A DNA stretch of 64,000 nt from CF-162 sp963667205 (GTDB taxonomy: Bacteria; Chloroflexota; Dehalococcoidia; SM23-28-2; RBG-16-64-32). Location of the stretch: assembly GCA_963667205.1 (NCBI GenBank), contig OY762959.1, forward strand, positions 2,046,001-2,110,000. The letters run 5' to 3'. Within the stretch, counting starts at the first letter, position 1, and every line of letters begins with the position of its first letter. Under the pieces are notes generated by a model. The model had not been told where the DNA came from. It saw only the letters and a program-made list of their open reading frames with translations, and did no database searches. Position numbers and translations under genes: made by a program. Shown piece after piece: positions 49,704-58,302 of the stretch.

Positions 49704-52016
49704 CTATAGCGTACCAAGCGCTTTGAGCACGCGTTCCGGCGTCAGCGGTGCCTCTTCCACGCGCACACCGATGGCGGTGTCGATCGCGTTGCCGATGGCG
49801 GCGGCGCCGGCGACGATCGACGGCTCACCGACGATGCGCGCGCCAAACGGCCCTTCTTCCGACGGCACCTCGACGACGATCGTCTCGATGGGCGGCAGGT
49901 CGCGAGTCGTGGGCAGGCGGTAGTCGAGCAGGTTGGGGTTGAGCAGGCGGCCGTCGTCGTCGTACTGCATCTCTTCCCAGAGGGCGATGCCGATGCCCTG
50001 GCTGGCGCCGCCCTGCATCTGCCCCTCGACGGACAGCGGATTGATGGCGAAGCCGGCGTCCTGGGAGATGGCGTAGCCGTGCAGCGTGACGTCGCCGGTG
50101 TCGGGGTCGACTTCGACGTCCGCCACCTGGGCGGTGAAGCCCGGCGCCGTCTTGCGCGCCGTGATGCTGCCGCGGCCGACGATGACGGGGAAAGGGGCGC
50201 CGAAGTTGGTGCTCAGCTTGCCGAAGCGCTGGAACGTCATCGCGCGGTCGGGCGCGCCCTTGACCTGCACCTGGCAATTGGCGACCTCCATGTCCTCAGG
50301 TTCGACCTCAAGGCGCTTCTTCGCCAGCTCGAACATCTGCTGCCGCACGTCTTCGGCGGCTTCCTTGACGGCGCGGCCGACGGTGTAGACCGTCTTGCTG
50401 CCGGCGCTCATGCCGGCGTAGGGCGCCGTCTTCGTGTCGCCCGTCTCGACGTTGACCATGTGGAGCGGCACCTTGAGAACCTCGGCGACGATCTGCTGGA
50501 AAGAAGTGTTGGTGCCGGTGATGTCCGCTGAGCCGACGGTGACGTTGAGGGTACCGTCGGCGTTGAGGCAGACGATGGCGCTGGCCGGCTGCAGGCCGCC
50601 GAGCCAGCCGCCGACGGCAAGCCCGAGGCCGCGGTTAGGCAGCGCCTCGACTTCGCGCCGGCGTGCCCAGACGTCGCTCTCAGCGATCGCTTCGAGGCAC
50701 TCGCGCAGGCCGATGGCGGGGTACGTCTGGCCGTTGGGCATCAAGTCGCCCTCGGCGACGGCGTTCTTGAGGCGCACCTCCAGCGGGTCGAGTCCCAGCT
50801 CCTTGGCCATGATGTCCACGTGCGATTCGATGGCAAAGGTGGCGTTGTGCGCGCCGGGCGCTCGCAGCGCGCCGACGCTGACCTTGTTCGTCAGCACTTC
50901 GTAGCCCTTGATGTCGATGTTGTCGCAGCGGTAGTAGCCGCCGATCAGCATGCAGCCGGGCAGCATCGGCGCGCCGGGGAAGGCGCCTGAGTCGTAGATG
51001 AGGCGGGCCTGCAGCGCGGTCAGCGTGCCGTCGCGCTTCATGCCGGTCTTGAGCTCGATGTGGGCGTACGGCGCCGGTGTTGCGGCCAGCATGTCGTCCT
51101 TGCGGCTCATGATGTACTTGACCGGCCGGCGTACCGCGATGGCGAGGGCGGCGACCATCAGCTCCGTCAGGTAGATCTTGCCTCCGAAGCCGCCGCCGAC
51201 TTCCGTGGCCGTGATGCGGATGCGGTTCTCGGGCAGACCGAGCGTCTGCGCCAGCTCGTCGCGGATGTAGAAGGGCGCCTGCGTGCTCGTCCAGACGCTG
51301 AGTTCGCCGCTGATGTCGTAGTCGGCGATCGTGCTGTGCGGTTCGATGTAGCTCTGGTGGACCATCGCCGAGCGCCAGGTGCGCTCAACCACGACGTCGG
51401 CTTCGGCGAATCCGGCCGCGACGTCCCCGCGATCGAACGGCGCGCTGGAGGCGACGTTCGAAGGCTCGCCCTCCTGCTCCGTCTCTTCGGTCTCGACGGA
51501 GACGTGGCCGCGCTCTTCCGAGCGGTCGACGTCGTGGAGCGGCTCGCGCACGAGGGGTGAACCTTCCTCCATGGCGGCGACGGCGTCGAGGACCGCCGGC
51601 AACGGCTCGAACTCAGCCTCGATCAGCTCGACGGCCTCCTCGGCGACGTGCGGGTCCTCGGAGAGGACGGCCGCGACGGGTTGGCCGAAGAAGAGGACCT
51701 CCTCGTCCGGGAAGATGAGGCCGCGGCGGTTGCTGTCGTTGCGCTTGTACTCGGGCAGGTCGGCGGCGGTGATAACGGCGTAGACGCCGGGCAGGGCACG
51801 CGCCTTCTCGGTGTCGATCGACTTGATGCGGGCGTGGGCGTGCGGTGCGTAGAGCACGCTGGCGTGTAGCATGCCGGGCAACTTCATGTCGTCGGCGTAG
51901 ATAGTCTTGCCGGTGACCTTTGCCGCGCCGTCGAGCCTCGTGACGCGCTTGCCGACGGCTGTGTGGCCGTTGGCGTCCGACGCGGTGGTCTCGCGGACCT
52001 TCGCCTCCTGTGCCAT
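49704..52016 (-). CDS. xanthine dehydrogenase/aldehyde oxidase-family molybdenum-binding subunit
   Basis: 770 residues. Two-domain large subunit: AKVTGKTIYADDMKLPGMLH start, VGGGFGGKIYLTE as molybdopterin contact, GALRAPGAHNATFAIES, and GGASQGIGIALWEEM near the C-terminus with the catalytic Glu region. The AYRCSFR loop of true CO dehydrogenase is not present, so CO oxidation is not supported. It would hydroxylate an aldehyde, purine or aromatic substrate. Overlaps the 2Fe-2S subunit gene by one base. Confidence 0.9.
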   Translation of the reverse strand: MAQEAKVRETTASDANGHTAVGKRVTRLDGAAKVTGKTIYADDMKLPGMLHASVLYAPHAHARIKSIDTEKARALPGVYAVITAADLPEYKRNDSNRRGLIFPDEEVLFFGQPVAAVLSEDPHVAEEAVELIEAEFEPLPAVLDAVAAMEEGSPLVREPLHDVDRSEERGHVSVETEETEQEGEPSNVASSAPFDRGDVAAGFAEADVVVERTWRSAMVHQSYIEPHSTIADYDISGELSVWTSTQAPFYIRDELAQTLGLPENRIRITATEVGGGFGGKIYLTELMVAALAIAVRRPVKYIMSRKDDMLAATPAPYAHIELKTGMKRDGTLTALQARLIYDSGAFPGAPMLPGCMLIGGYYRCDNIDIKGYEVLTNKVSVGALRAPGAHNATFAIESHVDIMAKELGLDPLEVRLKNAVAEGDLMPNGQTYPAIGLRECLEAIAESDVWARRREVEALPNRGLGLAVGGWLGGLQPASAIVCLNADGTLNVTVGSADITGTNTSFQQIVAEVLKVPLHMVNVETGDTKTAPYAGMSAGSKTVYTVGRAVKEAAEDVRQQMFELAKKRLEVEPEDMEVANCQVQVKGAPDRAMTFQRFGKLSTNFGAPFPVIVGRGSITARKTAPGFTAQVADVEVDPDTGDVTLHGYAISQDAGFAINPLSVEGQMQGGASQGIGIALWEEMQYDDDGRLLNPNLLDYRLPTTRDLPPIETIVVEVPSEEGPFGARIVGEPSIVAGAAAIGNAIDTAIGVRVEEAPLTPERVLKALGTL

Positions 52017-52495
52017 CAGGCGCCTCCTCGGATGCGCTCGGCGGCCAGCTCAACCGCCTCGTAGATCTTGGTGTAGCCGGTGCAGCGGCAGAGGTTGCCG
52101 GCCAGGCCCTTGCGGATCTCGTCAAGGGTCGGGCTCGGGTTGTCGTCGAGAAGGTTGCGGGCGGAGACGATCATGCCGGGGATGCAGTAGCCGCACTGCA
52201 GGCCGCCGGCGTCGATGAACGCCTGCTGCACCGGGTCGAGCGAGCCGTTCTGCTGCAGACCCTCGATCGTCGCGACCTGCCGGCCGTTCGCCTGCGGGGC
52301 GAGCACGAGGCAGGACGTCACGGTCCGGCCGTCGACGACCATCGTGCAGGCGCCGCAGTCGCCGGTTCCGCAACCTTCCTTCGAGCCGGTGAGGTCGAGC
52401 GCCTCGCGGACGGTCTCGAGGAGCGTCCAGTGCGGCTCGACGGCGACCTCTCGTTCGCGGCCGTTGACGGTGAGTGTGATGAGTTGCTTTGGCAT
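52016..52495 (-). CDS. 2Fe-2S subunit of the molybdenum hydroxylase
   Basis: 159 residues from ATG 52495. The plant-type ferredoxin motif GCGTGDCGACTMV holds the first 2Fe-2S cluster; CGYCIPGM and LCRCTGY hold the second. Electrons flow from the molybdenum site through these clusters to FAD. The start overlaps the stop of the tyrosine-phosphatase-like gene by one base. Confidence 0.93.
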   Translation of the reverse strand: MPKQLITLTVNGREREVAVEPHWTLLETVREALDLTGSKEGCGTGDCGACTMVVDGRTVTSCLVLAPQANGRQVATIEGLQQNGSLDPVQQAFIDAGGLQCGYCIPGMIVSARNLLDDNPSPTLDEIRKGLAGNLCRCTGYTKIYEAVELAAERIRGGA

Positions 52496-52977
52496 TAGAC
52501 ACTCTCCCCTGACCGGCGCGCGGCGTAATCCCTTATTAGTTGAGGTTGATTCTCCCCCCCCACCGCCTGCTCGCAGTATCGGGAGCGGATTGTGCTTATA
52601 GCTTCGGATCCGTCGAGTCCCTCGATGGCTATCAGCAAGCCGGCGAGAAGAGTTCCAGTGCGGCCGTGGCCTCCCAGGCACGCAACGTCCACGGACTCGT
52701 CTACCTCTAGGTGGCCGACGACTGTATTTACGAGGCCATCGAACTTGTCCACGTCAACCACCCCGAAATCGGTCCAGTCGATCACGACGACGTGATCTGA
52801 GTTCGGTAGGGCGCCCCCACGGTGCGAATTCCATTTAGCGTCGAGGAAGGTGCCTGCTTGCACGGGTGTCTCTGCTAACGCCCGGAGTGTGTCAGAAGAG
52901 TATCCGGAGGCATACACGGTGTGCTCGCCGATCTTCACCGGGCATCTGACGTGCGGCTGGCAAGGTTTGTGATTCAA
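52495..52977 (-). CDS. protein tyrosine/dual-specificity phosphatase-like protein
   Basis: 160 residues from a TTG at 52977 that overlaps the FAD-subunit stop (TTGA). Cys100 and Arg106 in CLGGHGRTGTL form the CX5R P-loop, and WTDFGVVD may supply the general-acid Asp. It sits between the FAD and 2Fe-2S subunit genes with overlaps on both sides, an unusual position. Composition is slightly less GC-rich than the flanking subunits, hinting at insertion from elsewhere. Substrate, protein or small phosphate, is unknown. Confidence 0.75.
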   Translation of the reverse strand: MNHKPCQPHVRCPVKIGEHTVYASGYSSDTLRALAETPVQAGTFLDAKWNSHRGGALPNSDHVVVIDWTDFGVVDVDKFDGLVNTVVGHLEVDESVDVACLGGHGRTGTLLAGLLIAIEGLDGSEAISTIRSRYCEQAVGGENQPQLIRDYAARRSGESV

Positions 52978-53849
52978 CTTTTTGCTCTCGATGCCGCTTC
53001 CGCCAGCAGGCGCGCCGTCAGCACCTTCACCAGGTGGCGGCGGTACTCGTCGGAGGCGCGGATGTCGGTGATCGGAGAGCTGTCCCCGGCGGCGGCTTCG
53101 GCGGCCTTCGCAAACGTCTCCTCGTCCGCCGGCCGGCCTTCGAGGGCGGACTCGGCGCCGGACGCGCGCAGCGGCGTCGGGGCGACCGCTCCGAGCGCCA
53201 CGCGGGCACGTCCGATAGTGTCTCCGGCAAGCGTGAGCGCAACGGCGACGCCGACGACCGCGATGTCCATCTGCTTGCGCGGTGTGTTTCGCTCGTAGAC
53301 AGCGCCGGTCCCGGTCAGCGGCAGCGGCAGGCGCAGCTCGGCCAGCAGCTCGCCGGGGGCGAGCGCGGTCTCGCCGGGGCCGCGGAAGAATTCGGCGATG
53401 GGCAGAGTGCGGCGGCCGTCCGGTCCGACGATGACGGCCTCCGCCTCGTAGGCGAGGAGCGGCGGCACGGTGTCTGCAGAAGGTGCGGCGTTGCAGACAT
53501 TGCCGCCGATCGTCGCCATGTTCATCGTCTGCAGCGAGCCGACGACGCCGGCGCCCTCCGCCAGCGCCGCGTATCGTTCCCGTACGACCGCGTGGCTCGC
53601 GACGTCCGTCATCGTGGCGCCGGCACCGATACGCAGGCCGTCGGCGTCAGAGAAGTCGATGCCGCGGAGTGCGGCGACGCGGTCGAGGCTGACGATCGTT
53701 TCAGGGTAGGGGAAGCGGGTAGCGCGCTCCTTCATCTGGACGACGAGGTCGGTGCCGCCCGCGAGGGGGCGCGCCGAGCCGCCGCCCGCCTTCAGCAGGC
53801 TGACCGCTTCTTCGATCGTCTCCGGTGCCTCGTATTCGAACGTTCGCAA
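52974..53849 (-). CDS. FAD-binding subunit of the molybdenum hydroxylase
   Basis: About 291 residues from a TTG at 53849; GGAGGGAGG lies 5 bases upstream. RTFEYEAPETIEEAVSLL start, PLAGGTDLVVQMK and ATIGGNVCNAAPSADT bind FAD, and the CO dehydrogenase flavoprotein C-terminal domain follows (PRKQMDIAVVGVAVAL). First gene of the hydroxylase run, with order FAD, phosphatase, FeS, Mo subunit. Confidence 0.92.
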   Translation of the reverse strand: MRTFEYEAPETIEEAVSLLKAGGGSARPLAGGTDLVVQMKERATRFPYPETIVSLDRVAALRGIDFSDADGLRIGAGATMTDVASHAVVRERYAALAEGAGVVGSLQTMNMATIGGNVCNAAPSADTVPPLLAYEAEAVIVGPDGRRTLPIAEFFRGPGETALAPGELLAELRLPLPLTGTGAVYERNTPRKQMDIAVVGVAVALTLAGDTIGRARVALGAVAPTPLRASGAESALEGRPADEETFAKAAEAAAGDSSPITDIRASDEYRRHLVKVLTARLLAEAASRAKS

Positions 53850-53917
53850 GGACGCCTCCCTCCGTGTTGTGGTGGCTATTCTAGCGCATGCCGAGCGAAG
53901 TTGAAGCGAGACCGGGA

Positions 53918-54373
53918 TCACATTTCGAGGCCGAGCGCGCGAAAAACCGCCTCGTACTGCGTGGGGTTGCCCGGCTGGAACCACGGCTCGGCGTGGGCGA
54001 TGATGCCGGTCTCGTCGATGACGAAGACGGCGCGTCCGGAGCGTTTCGCCTCCTCGTCGGCGACGCCGTAGAGGCGGGCGACGGTGAGGTCTTCGTCGCT
54101 GGCGAGCGGGAAAGGGACGCCGCCGAGGCGCTCCGCGAACTGCCGGTGGGCGGCGAGCGGGTCGGTGCTGACCGGGAGCACGGATGCGCCGAGATCGCGG
54201 ACGGTGTCGTAGTCGTTCTTGAGCATCGACAGCTGCGTGGAGCAGAGGGGCGTGGCGTCTTCGGCGTAGAAAGCGAGGACGACCTTGCCGCGCGCCGTGA
54301 GATCGTCGAGCGAGACGTCTCCCGCCGTCGTCGGCAGGGCGAACCGGGGCGCTGGCTCGCCGGGTGCGGTCAC
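53918..54373 (-). CDS. peroxiredoxin (AhpC/TSA, BCP-like)
   Basis: 151 residues from a GTG at 54373 that overlaps the preceding stop (TAGTG). APRFALPTTAGDVSLDDL start and AFYAEDATPLCSTQLSML with peroxidatic Cys. The second Cys five residues later, common in BCP proteins, is Leu here, so it may act as a 1-Cys enzyme or use a partner thiol. Reduces hydrogen peroxide or organic peroxides. Confidence 0.87.
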   Translation of the reverse strand: MTAPGEPAPRFALPTTAGDVSLDDLTARGKVVLAFYAEDATPLCSTQLSMLKNDYDTVRDLGASVLPVSTDPLAAHRQFAERLGGVPFPLASDEDLTVARLYGVADEEAKRSGRAVFVIDETGIIAHAEPWFQPGNPTQYEAVFRALGLEM

Positions 54374-55515
54374 TATCTTTCGCTCGCCGAGAGGCCGGTC
54401 AGCGGCCCCGCCGCGCCCTTCGCCTGCACGAGCACCTTGACCCGGCCGAGGCCGCCGGGGTCGATCAGGTCGGTCACGGCGCGGCGGCGGGCGAAGTACT
54501 CTTCCATGCCCGGCCGGTCTCCCGCCGGCTGCTGCAGCGCCTCGCCGATGCCGAGCGCGCCCAGGAACTCCGTCTGGGTGGTTAGCCCGAGCGTTTCGAG
54601 GCCGGCGTCCTCGCCGCTGCGGCTTACCGTCGTGAAGTCGACGTGGGCGGTGATGTCCTGCCGGCCGATGCGCGCGTAGGGGTCGTCGGACGGGTTGTGG
54701 CGGTAGAAGCAGAGGAGCGTGCCGTCGGAGCGCCACGCCGCGTAGAGCTCTTCGGCCGCGTAGCCGTAGTCGAGCGTCAGCAGGTAGCCACGCTCGATCG
54801 CGGAGGCCGCCTCTGCGATCCAGCGCGGTGCCTCGAGGTTGACCTCGGCGCGGCAGCCTTCGCCGGGCAGAAGACCGAGCGCTCCGAAGTAAGCGGCGAC
54901 GCCGGCCTGCGGATCGCGTAGCTGCTCGCCGAAGCCGTCGCCGTCGCGCATGACGTAGATTTCGCGCAGCGCTCCGTCCCGGACGGCGACTCGGTGGACG
55001 GGCAAGGCGTCGAGAAGCTCGTTGGAGAAGACGCAACCGGTGACGCCGGATGGCAGAGCTTCGCGCCACTCGGCTTCAAGACCCTCGGCGGCCAGGGTGG
55101 CTTGCTGGCGTTCGGTGAGGGCGGGGCTCGTCTCGACAAGCGTGTAACGTAGCGCTCCGGCGAAGTCGGGCGCCGTGCGGGCCGCCCAGGCGAGCACGTC
55201 GCGGGCGAGGACGCCCGTGCCGGGGCCGGTCTCGACCGCGTTGAAGCGGCCCGGGCGGTCGAGCCGCTGCCACATCTCCTGGAGCTGCCGGCCGAGCATC
55301 GCGCCGAAGAGCGGCGACAGTTCCGGGCTCGTCAAGTAGTCGGCGCCGCGGCCGATCACGTCGCGGGGCGAGGTGTAGTAACCGAGCGCAGGGTCGTAGA
55401 GCGCCATCTGCATGAAGTCGCGGAAGGGCAGGGCGCCTCCGGCGTCGTCGATCGCGGTGGCGATGGCCGCCTTGAGGGCGGCGTTCTCGGTCGTCGGTTC
55501 GAACTCTGCGGGCAC
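54373..55515 (-). CDS. SAM-dependent methyltransferase, MidA/NDUFAF7 family
   Basis: 380 residues from a GTG at 55515. PFRDFMQMALYDPALGYYTS is the characteristic N-terminal motif, followed by VETGPGTGVLARDVL (SAM motif I), YTLVETSPALTERQ, VFSNELLDALPVHRV and LLTLDYGY. NDUFAF7 methylates an Arg of a complex I subunit in mitochondria. Whether bacterial homologues do the same is not established, but NuoB is encoded at 36 kb. Confidence 0.88.
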   Translation of the reverse strand: MPAEFEPTTENAALKAAIATAIDDAGGALPFRDFMQMALYDPALGYYTSPRDVIGRGADYLTSPELSPLFGAMLGRQLQEMWQRLDRPGRFNAVETGPGTGVLARDVLAWAARTAPDFAGALRYTLVETSPALTERQQATLAAEGLEAEWREALPSGVTGCVFSNELLDALPVHRVAVRDGALREIYVMRDGDGFGEQLRDPQAGVAAYFGALGLLPGEGCRAEVNLEAPRWIAEAASAIERGYLLTLDYGYAAEELYAAWRSDGTLLCFYRHNPSDDPYARIGRQDITAHVDFTTVSRSGEDAGLETLGLTTQTEFLGALGIGEALQQPAGDRPGMEEYFARRRAVTDLIDPGGLGRVKVLVQAKGAAGPLTGLSASER

Positions 55516-55686
55516 GCGGGAATGGTAGCAGGCGCGAGGCGCGAGGAGACAGGAGCCGGGGTTTTACGTGTCTCGCCGCCGGCGGGCGAGGCGGAGGCTG
55601 CCATGCCGTCGCTGGCCGGTGGCGCGAACGGTGCCGACTCGGAACTCCCTTAACGCGAGCTGTTGCGCCGGCGAAGGAGGCGGGTC

Positions 55687-55692
55687 TATCAT
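55687..55692 (+). promoter_or_regulatory. -10-like element before tupA
   Basis: TATCAT lies 7 bases before the ATG at 55700, with no Shine-Dalgarno, suggesting a leaderless message. The divergent gap 55516-55699 shows no other feature. Confidence 0.45.
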
Positions 55693-55699
55693 CCGGCGC

Positions 55700-56518
55700 A
55701 TGTCGGCGGTAGTGTTCAGGCTCGTTCTCGTGCCCCTGGTGGCGATGGGCCTGCTCGCCAGCTGCGGTTCGGACGACGAACTGCTGCTGGGGGCGACGAC
55801 GAGCGTGCAGGACACGGGCCTGCTGGACGAGCTGGTGGCGGCGTTCGAGGATGAGTATCCCTACGAGGTGAAGCCGATCGTGCAGGGCTCCGGGCAGATC
55901 CTGGAGTTGGCGCGACGGGGTGAGCTGGACGTGATCATGACGCACTCCACGCAGGAGGAACTGCTGCTCTTGGAGGACGGATACGCGATCGAGCGGCGGC
56001 CGGTGATGTCCAATCGCTTCCTCGTCGCCGGGCCTCGGGGTGACCCGGCGACGGTCGCAGAGGCGGTAGGCATCGTCGATGCTTTTCGCCGCATCGCCGG
56101 GGCGGAATCGCCGTTCGTCAGCCGCGGAGATGGCTCTGGCACGCACGAGCGGGAGCTGGCCGTCTGGGCGGAGGCCGGGATCGATCCCGTTGGCGAGAGC
56201 TGGTACCGCGAATCGGCGGGCGGGCAGGGTCAGAGCGCCTTCGTCGCCAACGACAGCGACGCCTACACGCTGATCGACAGCGCCACGTTCGCCGTGCTCG
56301 AGGAGCGCCTGCAGATCATCGAGCTCTTTCGGGACACTAGTGAGCTGAACGCCTACTCGGTCATCCGCCTCGACGCTGAGCGGCTGGACAGGGTGAACGA
56401 AGAGGCAGCGGAAGCCTGGGCCGAGTTTATGGTCTCGTATCGCGCGCAGCGGCTCATCTGGGAGTTCGGGCGGGACGAGTTCGGCCAGAGCTTGTTTGAG
56501 CCACTTCTTCTAAACTAG
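55700..56518 (+). CDS. tupA: tungstate/molybdate ABC transporter substrate-binding lipoprotein, TupA-like
   Basis: 272 residues from ATG 55700. Signal peptide with lipobox LLASC (Cys22). GATTSVQDTGLLDELVAAF and YEVKPIVQGSGQILELARRG match the TupA oxyanion-binding pattern, with DVIMTHSTQEE and PFVSRGDGSGTHERE completing the site. It captures tungstate or molybdate outside the cell for TupBC, encoded next. A match to the molybdenum hydroxylase nearby is plausible. Confidence 0.88.
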   Translation: MSAVVFRLVLVPLVAMGLLASCGSDDELLLGATTSVQDTGLLDELVAAFEDEYPYEVKPIVQGSGQILELARRGELDVIMTHSTQEELLLLEDGYAIERRPVMSNRFLVAGPRGDPATVAEAVGIVDAFRRIAGAESPFVSRGDGSGTHERELAVWAEAGIDPVGESWYRESAGGQGQSAFVANDSDAYTLIDSATFAVLEERLQIIELFRDTSELNAYSVIRLDAERLDRVNEEAAEAWAEFMVSYRAQRLIWEFGRDEFGQSLFEPLLLN

Positions 56519-56526
56519 ATGCCGCC

Positions 56527-57225
56527 ATGGACCTGATCTGGGAGGGAATCAAGGAAGCGGCCCGGCTGATCTTCAGCGGCGACGGCTACGTCTACGAAGT
56601 TGCGCTGACCTCGCTCTACGTCTCCGGCACGGCGACGCTGATCGCGGTGGTGATCGGCTTCGGCATCGCCTCGCTGCTCGTCTTTCGCGCGCCGCCGGGG
56701 CGCACGCTGGCGCTGAGCGCGTTCAACGCCGGCATGGCTCTGCCGCCGGTGGCGGTCGGACTGCTCGTCGCGATCATGCTCTGGCGGACGGGCCCGCTTG
56801 GCGCGCTGGGCTTGCTCTTCTCGCCGACGGCGATCATCATCGCGCAGGCGGTGATCGCGACGCCCGTGGTCACGGCGCTGTCGGTGGTCGCGCTGCAGAG
56901 CGTCAACCCGCGGCTGCGGACGCAGATCCTGGCGCTGGGCGCCTCCCGCTGGCAGGCCGGGATGCTCCTTTTCCGGGAGGCGCGGCTCTCGCTGCTAGCG
57001 GCCGTGATGGCGGGCTTCGGCGCGGCGATCTCAGAGGTTGGCGCGACGATCATGGTCGGCGGGAACATCCGCGGCTCGACGCGCACGCTGACGTCGGCGA
57101 CGGTGCTGGAGGTGCAGCAGGGTGACTTCGAGACGGCGATCGCGTTCTCGCTGATCTTGCTCGCGATCATCTTCGCCGTCGTCGGGACGCTGACGGTGCT
57201 GCAGCAGAGGCGGTCGGCGTCGTGA
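56527..57225 (+). CDS. tupB: tungstate/molybdate ABC transporter permease, TupB-like
   Basis: 232 residues with five to six membrane helices. The EAA-type loop ALGASRWQAGMLLFREARLSL contacts the ATPase. GFGAAISEVGATIMVGGNIRG is characteristic of TupB and other oxyanion permeases. It overlaps tupC by four bases (GTGA). Confidence 0.9.
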   Translation: MDLIWEGIKEAARLIFSGDGYVYEVALTSLYVSGTATLIAVVIGFGIASLLVFRAPPGRTLALSAFNAGMALPPVAVGLLVAIMLWRTGPLGALGLLFSPTAIIIAQAVIATPVVTALSVVALQSVNPRLRTQILALGASRWQAGMLLFREARLSLLAAVMAGFGAAISEVGATIMVGGNIRGSTRTLTSATVLEVQQGDFETAIAFSLILLAIIFAVVGTLTVLQQRRSAS

Positions 57226-58301
57226 GCGGATCACGCATCGGCCTGCGCGGCGTGCAGGTCGAGAAGGGCCGTCGCACCGTTCTCGACGTCGAGAGGCTCG
57301 ACGTGGGCGCGGGCGAGGTGCTGGCGGTGGTGGGGCCGAACGGCGCGGGCAAGAGCACGCTGATCGCGGTGCTGGGCCTACTCGAAGAGCCCGCGCGCGG
57401 CGAAGTGTCGTTCGATGGCGAGCCCGTGAGCGGGCCGTTTCTGGCCTACCGGCGCCGCATGGCGGTCGTCTTCCAGGAGCCACTGCTGCTGGACGCGACG
57501 GTGGAGTCGAACGTGGCGACCGGCCTCTTGCTGCGAGGCGTTCCGCGAGACGAACGGCGAGACCGCGTGCGGGTGTGGATGGAGCGGTTCGGGATCGCCG
57601 GTCTGGCAGGCCGCTCCGCGCGCACGTTATCCGGCGGCGAAGCGCAGCGAACGAGCCTGGCGCGGGCGCTGGTGCTGGAACCCGAGGTGCTGCTCCTGGA
57701 CGAGCCGTTCGCGGCGCTCGACGAACCGACGCGCCAGGCGCTTATCGATGACCTCGCGCAGGCGCTGGGAGACGGCGGTGCGGCGACGGTGTTCGTCACT
57801 CACGACCGCAACGAGGCGCTGCGCCTGGGCGACCGGCTGGTTGTATTGATGGAGGGCCGCATCCGCCAGGAGGGTACGCCGCAGGAGATCTTCGCGGCAC
57901 CGGCCGACGAGGAGGTGGCGGCGTTCGTTGGGATTGAGACGATCGCGCCGGGACGCGTGCAGCAGGTCACGGACGGTCTGGCGGCGGTCAGGGTTGGCGA
58001 GCAGCTGATCGAGGCCGGCGGCGACGTCGAGGCTGGCGACGGCGTGCTCGTCTGCGTCCGGCCGGAGGACGTGACGATCGGCCCGCCGGGCGACGGACGG
58101 CCGACGAGCGCGCGCAACCGCCTGCCGGCGACGGTGACCCGCATCACGTTGGTCGGGCCGTGGGCGCGGGTGGAGCTGGACGCCGGGTTCCCCCTGGTCG
58201 CGCTCATAACGAAGCAGTCGCGCGAGGAGCTATCGCTGGTGGAGGGATCGGCGGCTGTGGCGACGCTGAAGGCGACTGCGGTACACCTGATCCGCAAGTA
58301 G
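57222..58301 (+). CDS. tupC: tungstate/molybdate ABC transporter ATP-binding protein with TOBE-like domain
   Basis: 359 residues from GTG 57222. Walker A GPNGAGKST, Q-loop VVFQEPLLL, signature LSGGEAQR, Walker B VLLLDEPFAALDE and switch His in VTHDRNE. The ~120-residue C-terminus (GDGVLVCVRPEDVTIG, NRLPATVTRITLVGPWARVEL) is a TOBE-like oxyanion-sensing module that may inhibit transport when the ion is abundant. Confidence 0.9.
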   Translation: MSGSRIGLRGVQVEKGRRTVLDVERLDVGAGEVLAVVGPNGAGKSTLIAVLGLLEEPARGEVSFDGEPVSGPFLAYRRRMAVVFQEPLLLDATVESNVATGLLLRGVPRDERRDRVRVWMERFGIAGLAGRSARTLSGGEAQRTSLARALVLEPEVLLLDEPFAALDEPTRQALIDDLAQALGDGGAATVFVTHDRNEALRLGDRLVVLMEGRIRQEGTPQEIFAAPADEEVAAFVGIETIAPGRVQQVTDGLAAVRVGEQLIEAGGDVEAGDGVLVCVRPEDVTIGPPGDGRPTSARNRLPATVTRITLVGPWARVELDAGFPLVALITKQSREELSLVEGSAAVATLKATAVHLIRK

Positions 58302-58302
58302 C

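Noticed and set aside
49704..53849. Carbon monoxide dehydrogenase (CoxMSL)
   Set aside because: Subunit architecture fits, but the large subunit lacks the Cys-containing active-site loop of form I enzymes, so only the broader hydroxylase family is claimed.
54376..55069. A minus-strand frame that extends the peroxiredoxin N-terminally through the methyltransferase gene
   Set aside because: The peroxiredoxin has its own GTG at 54373 overlapping the upstream stop; the extension is Arg-rich shadow of the MidA-type gene.
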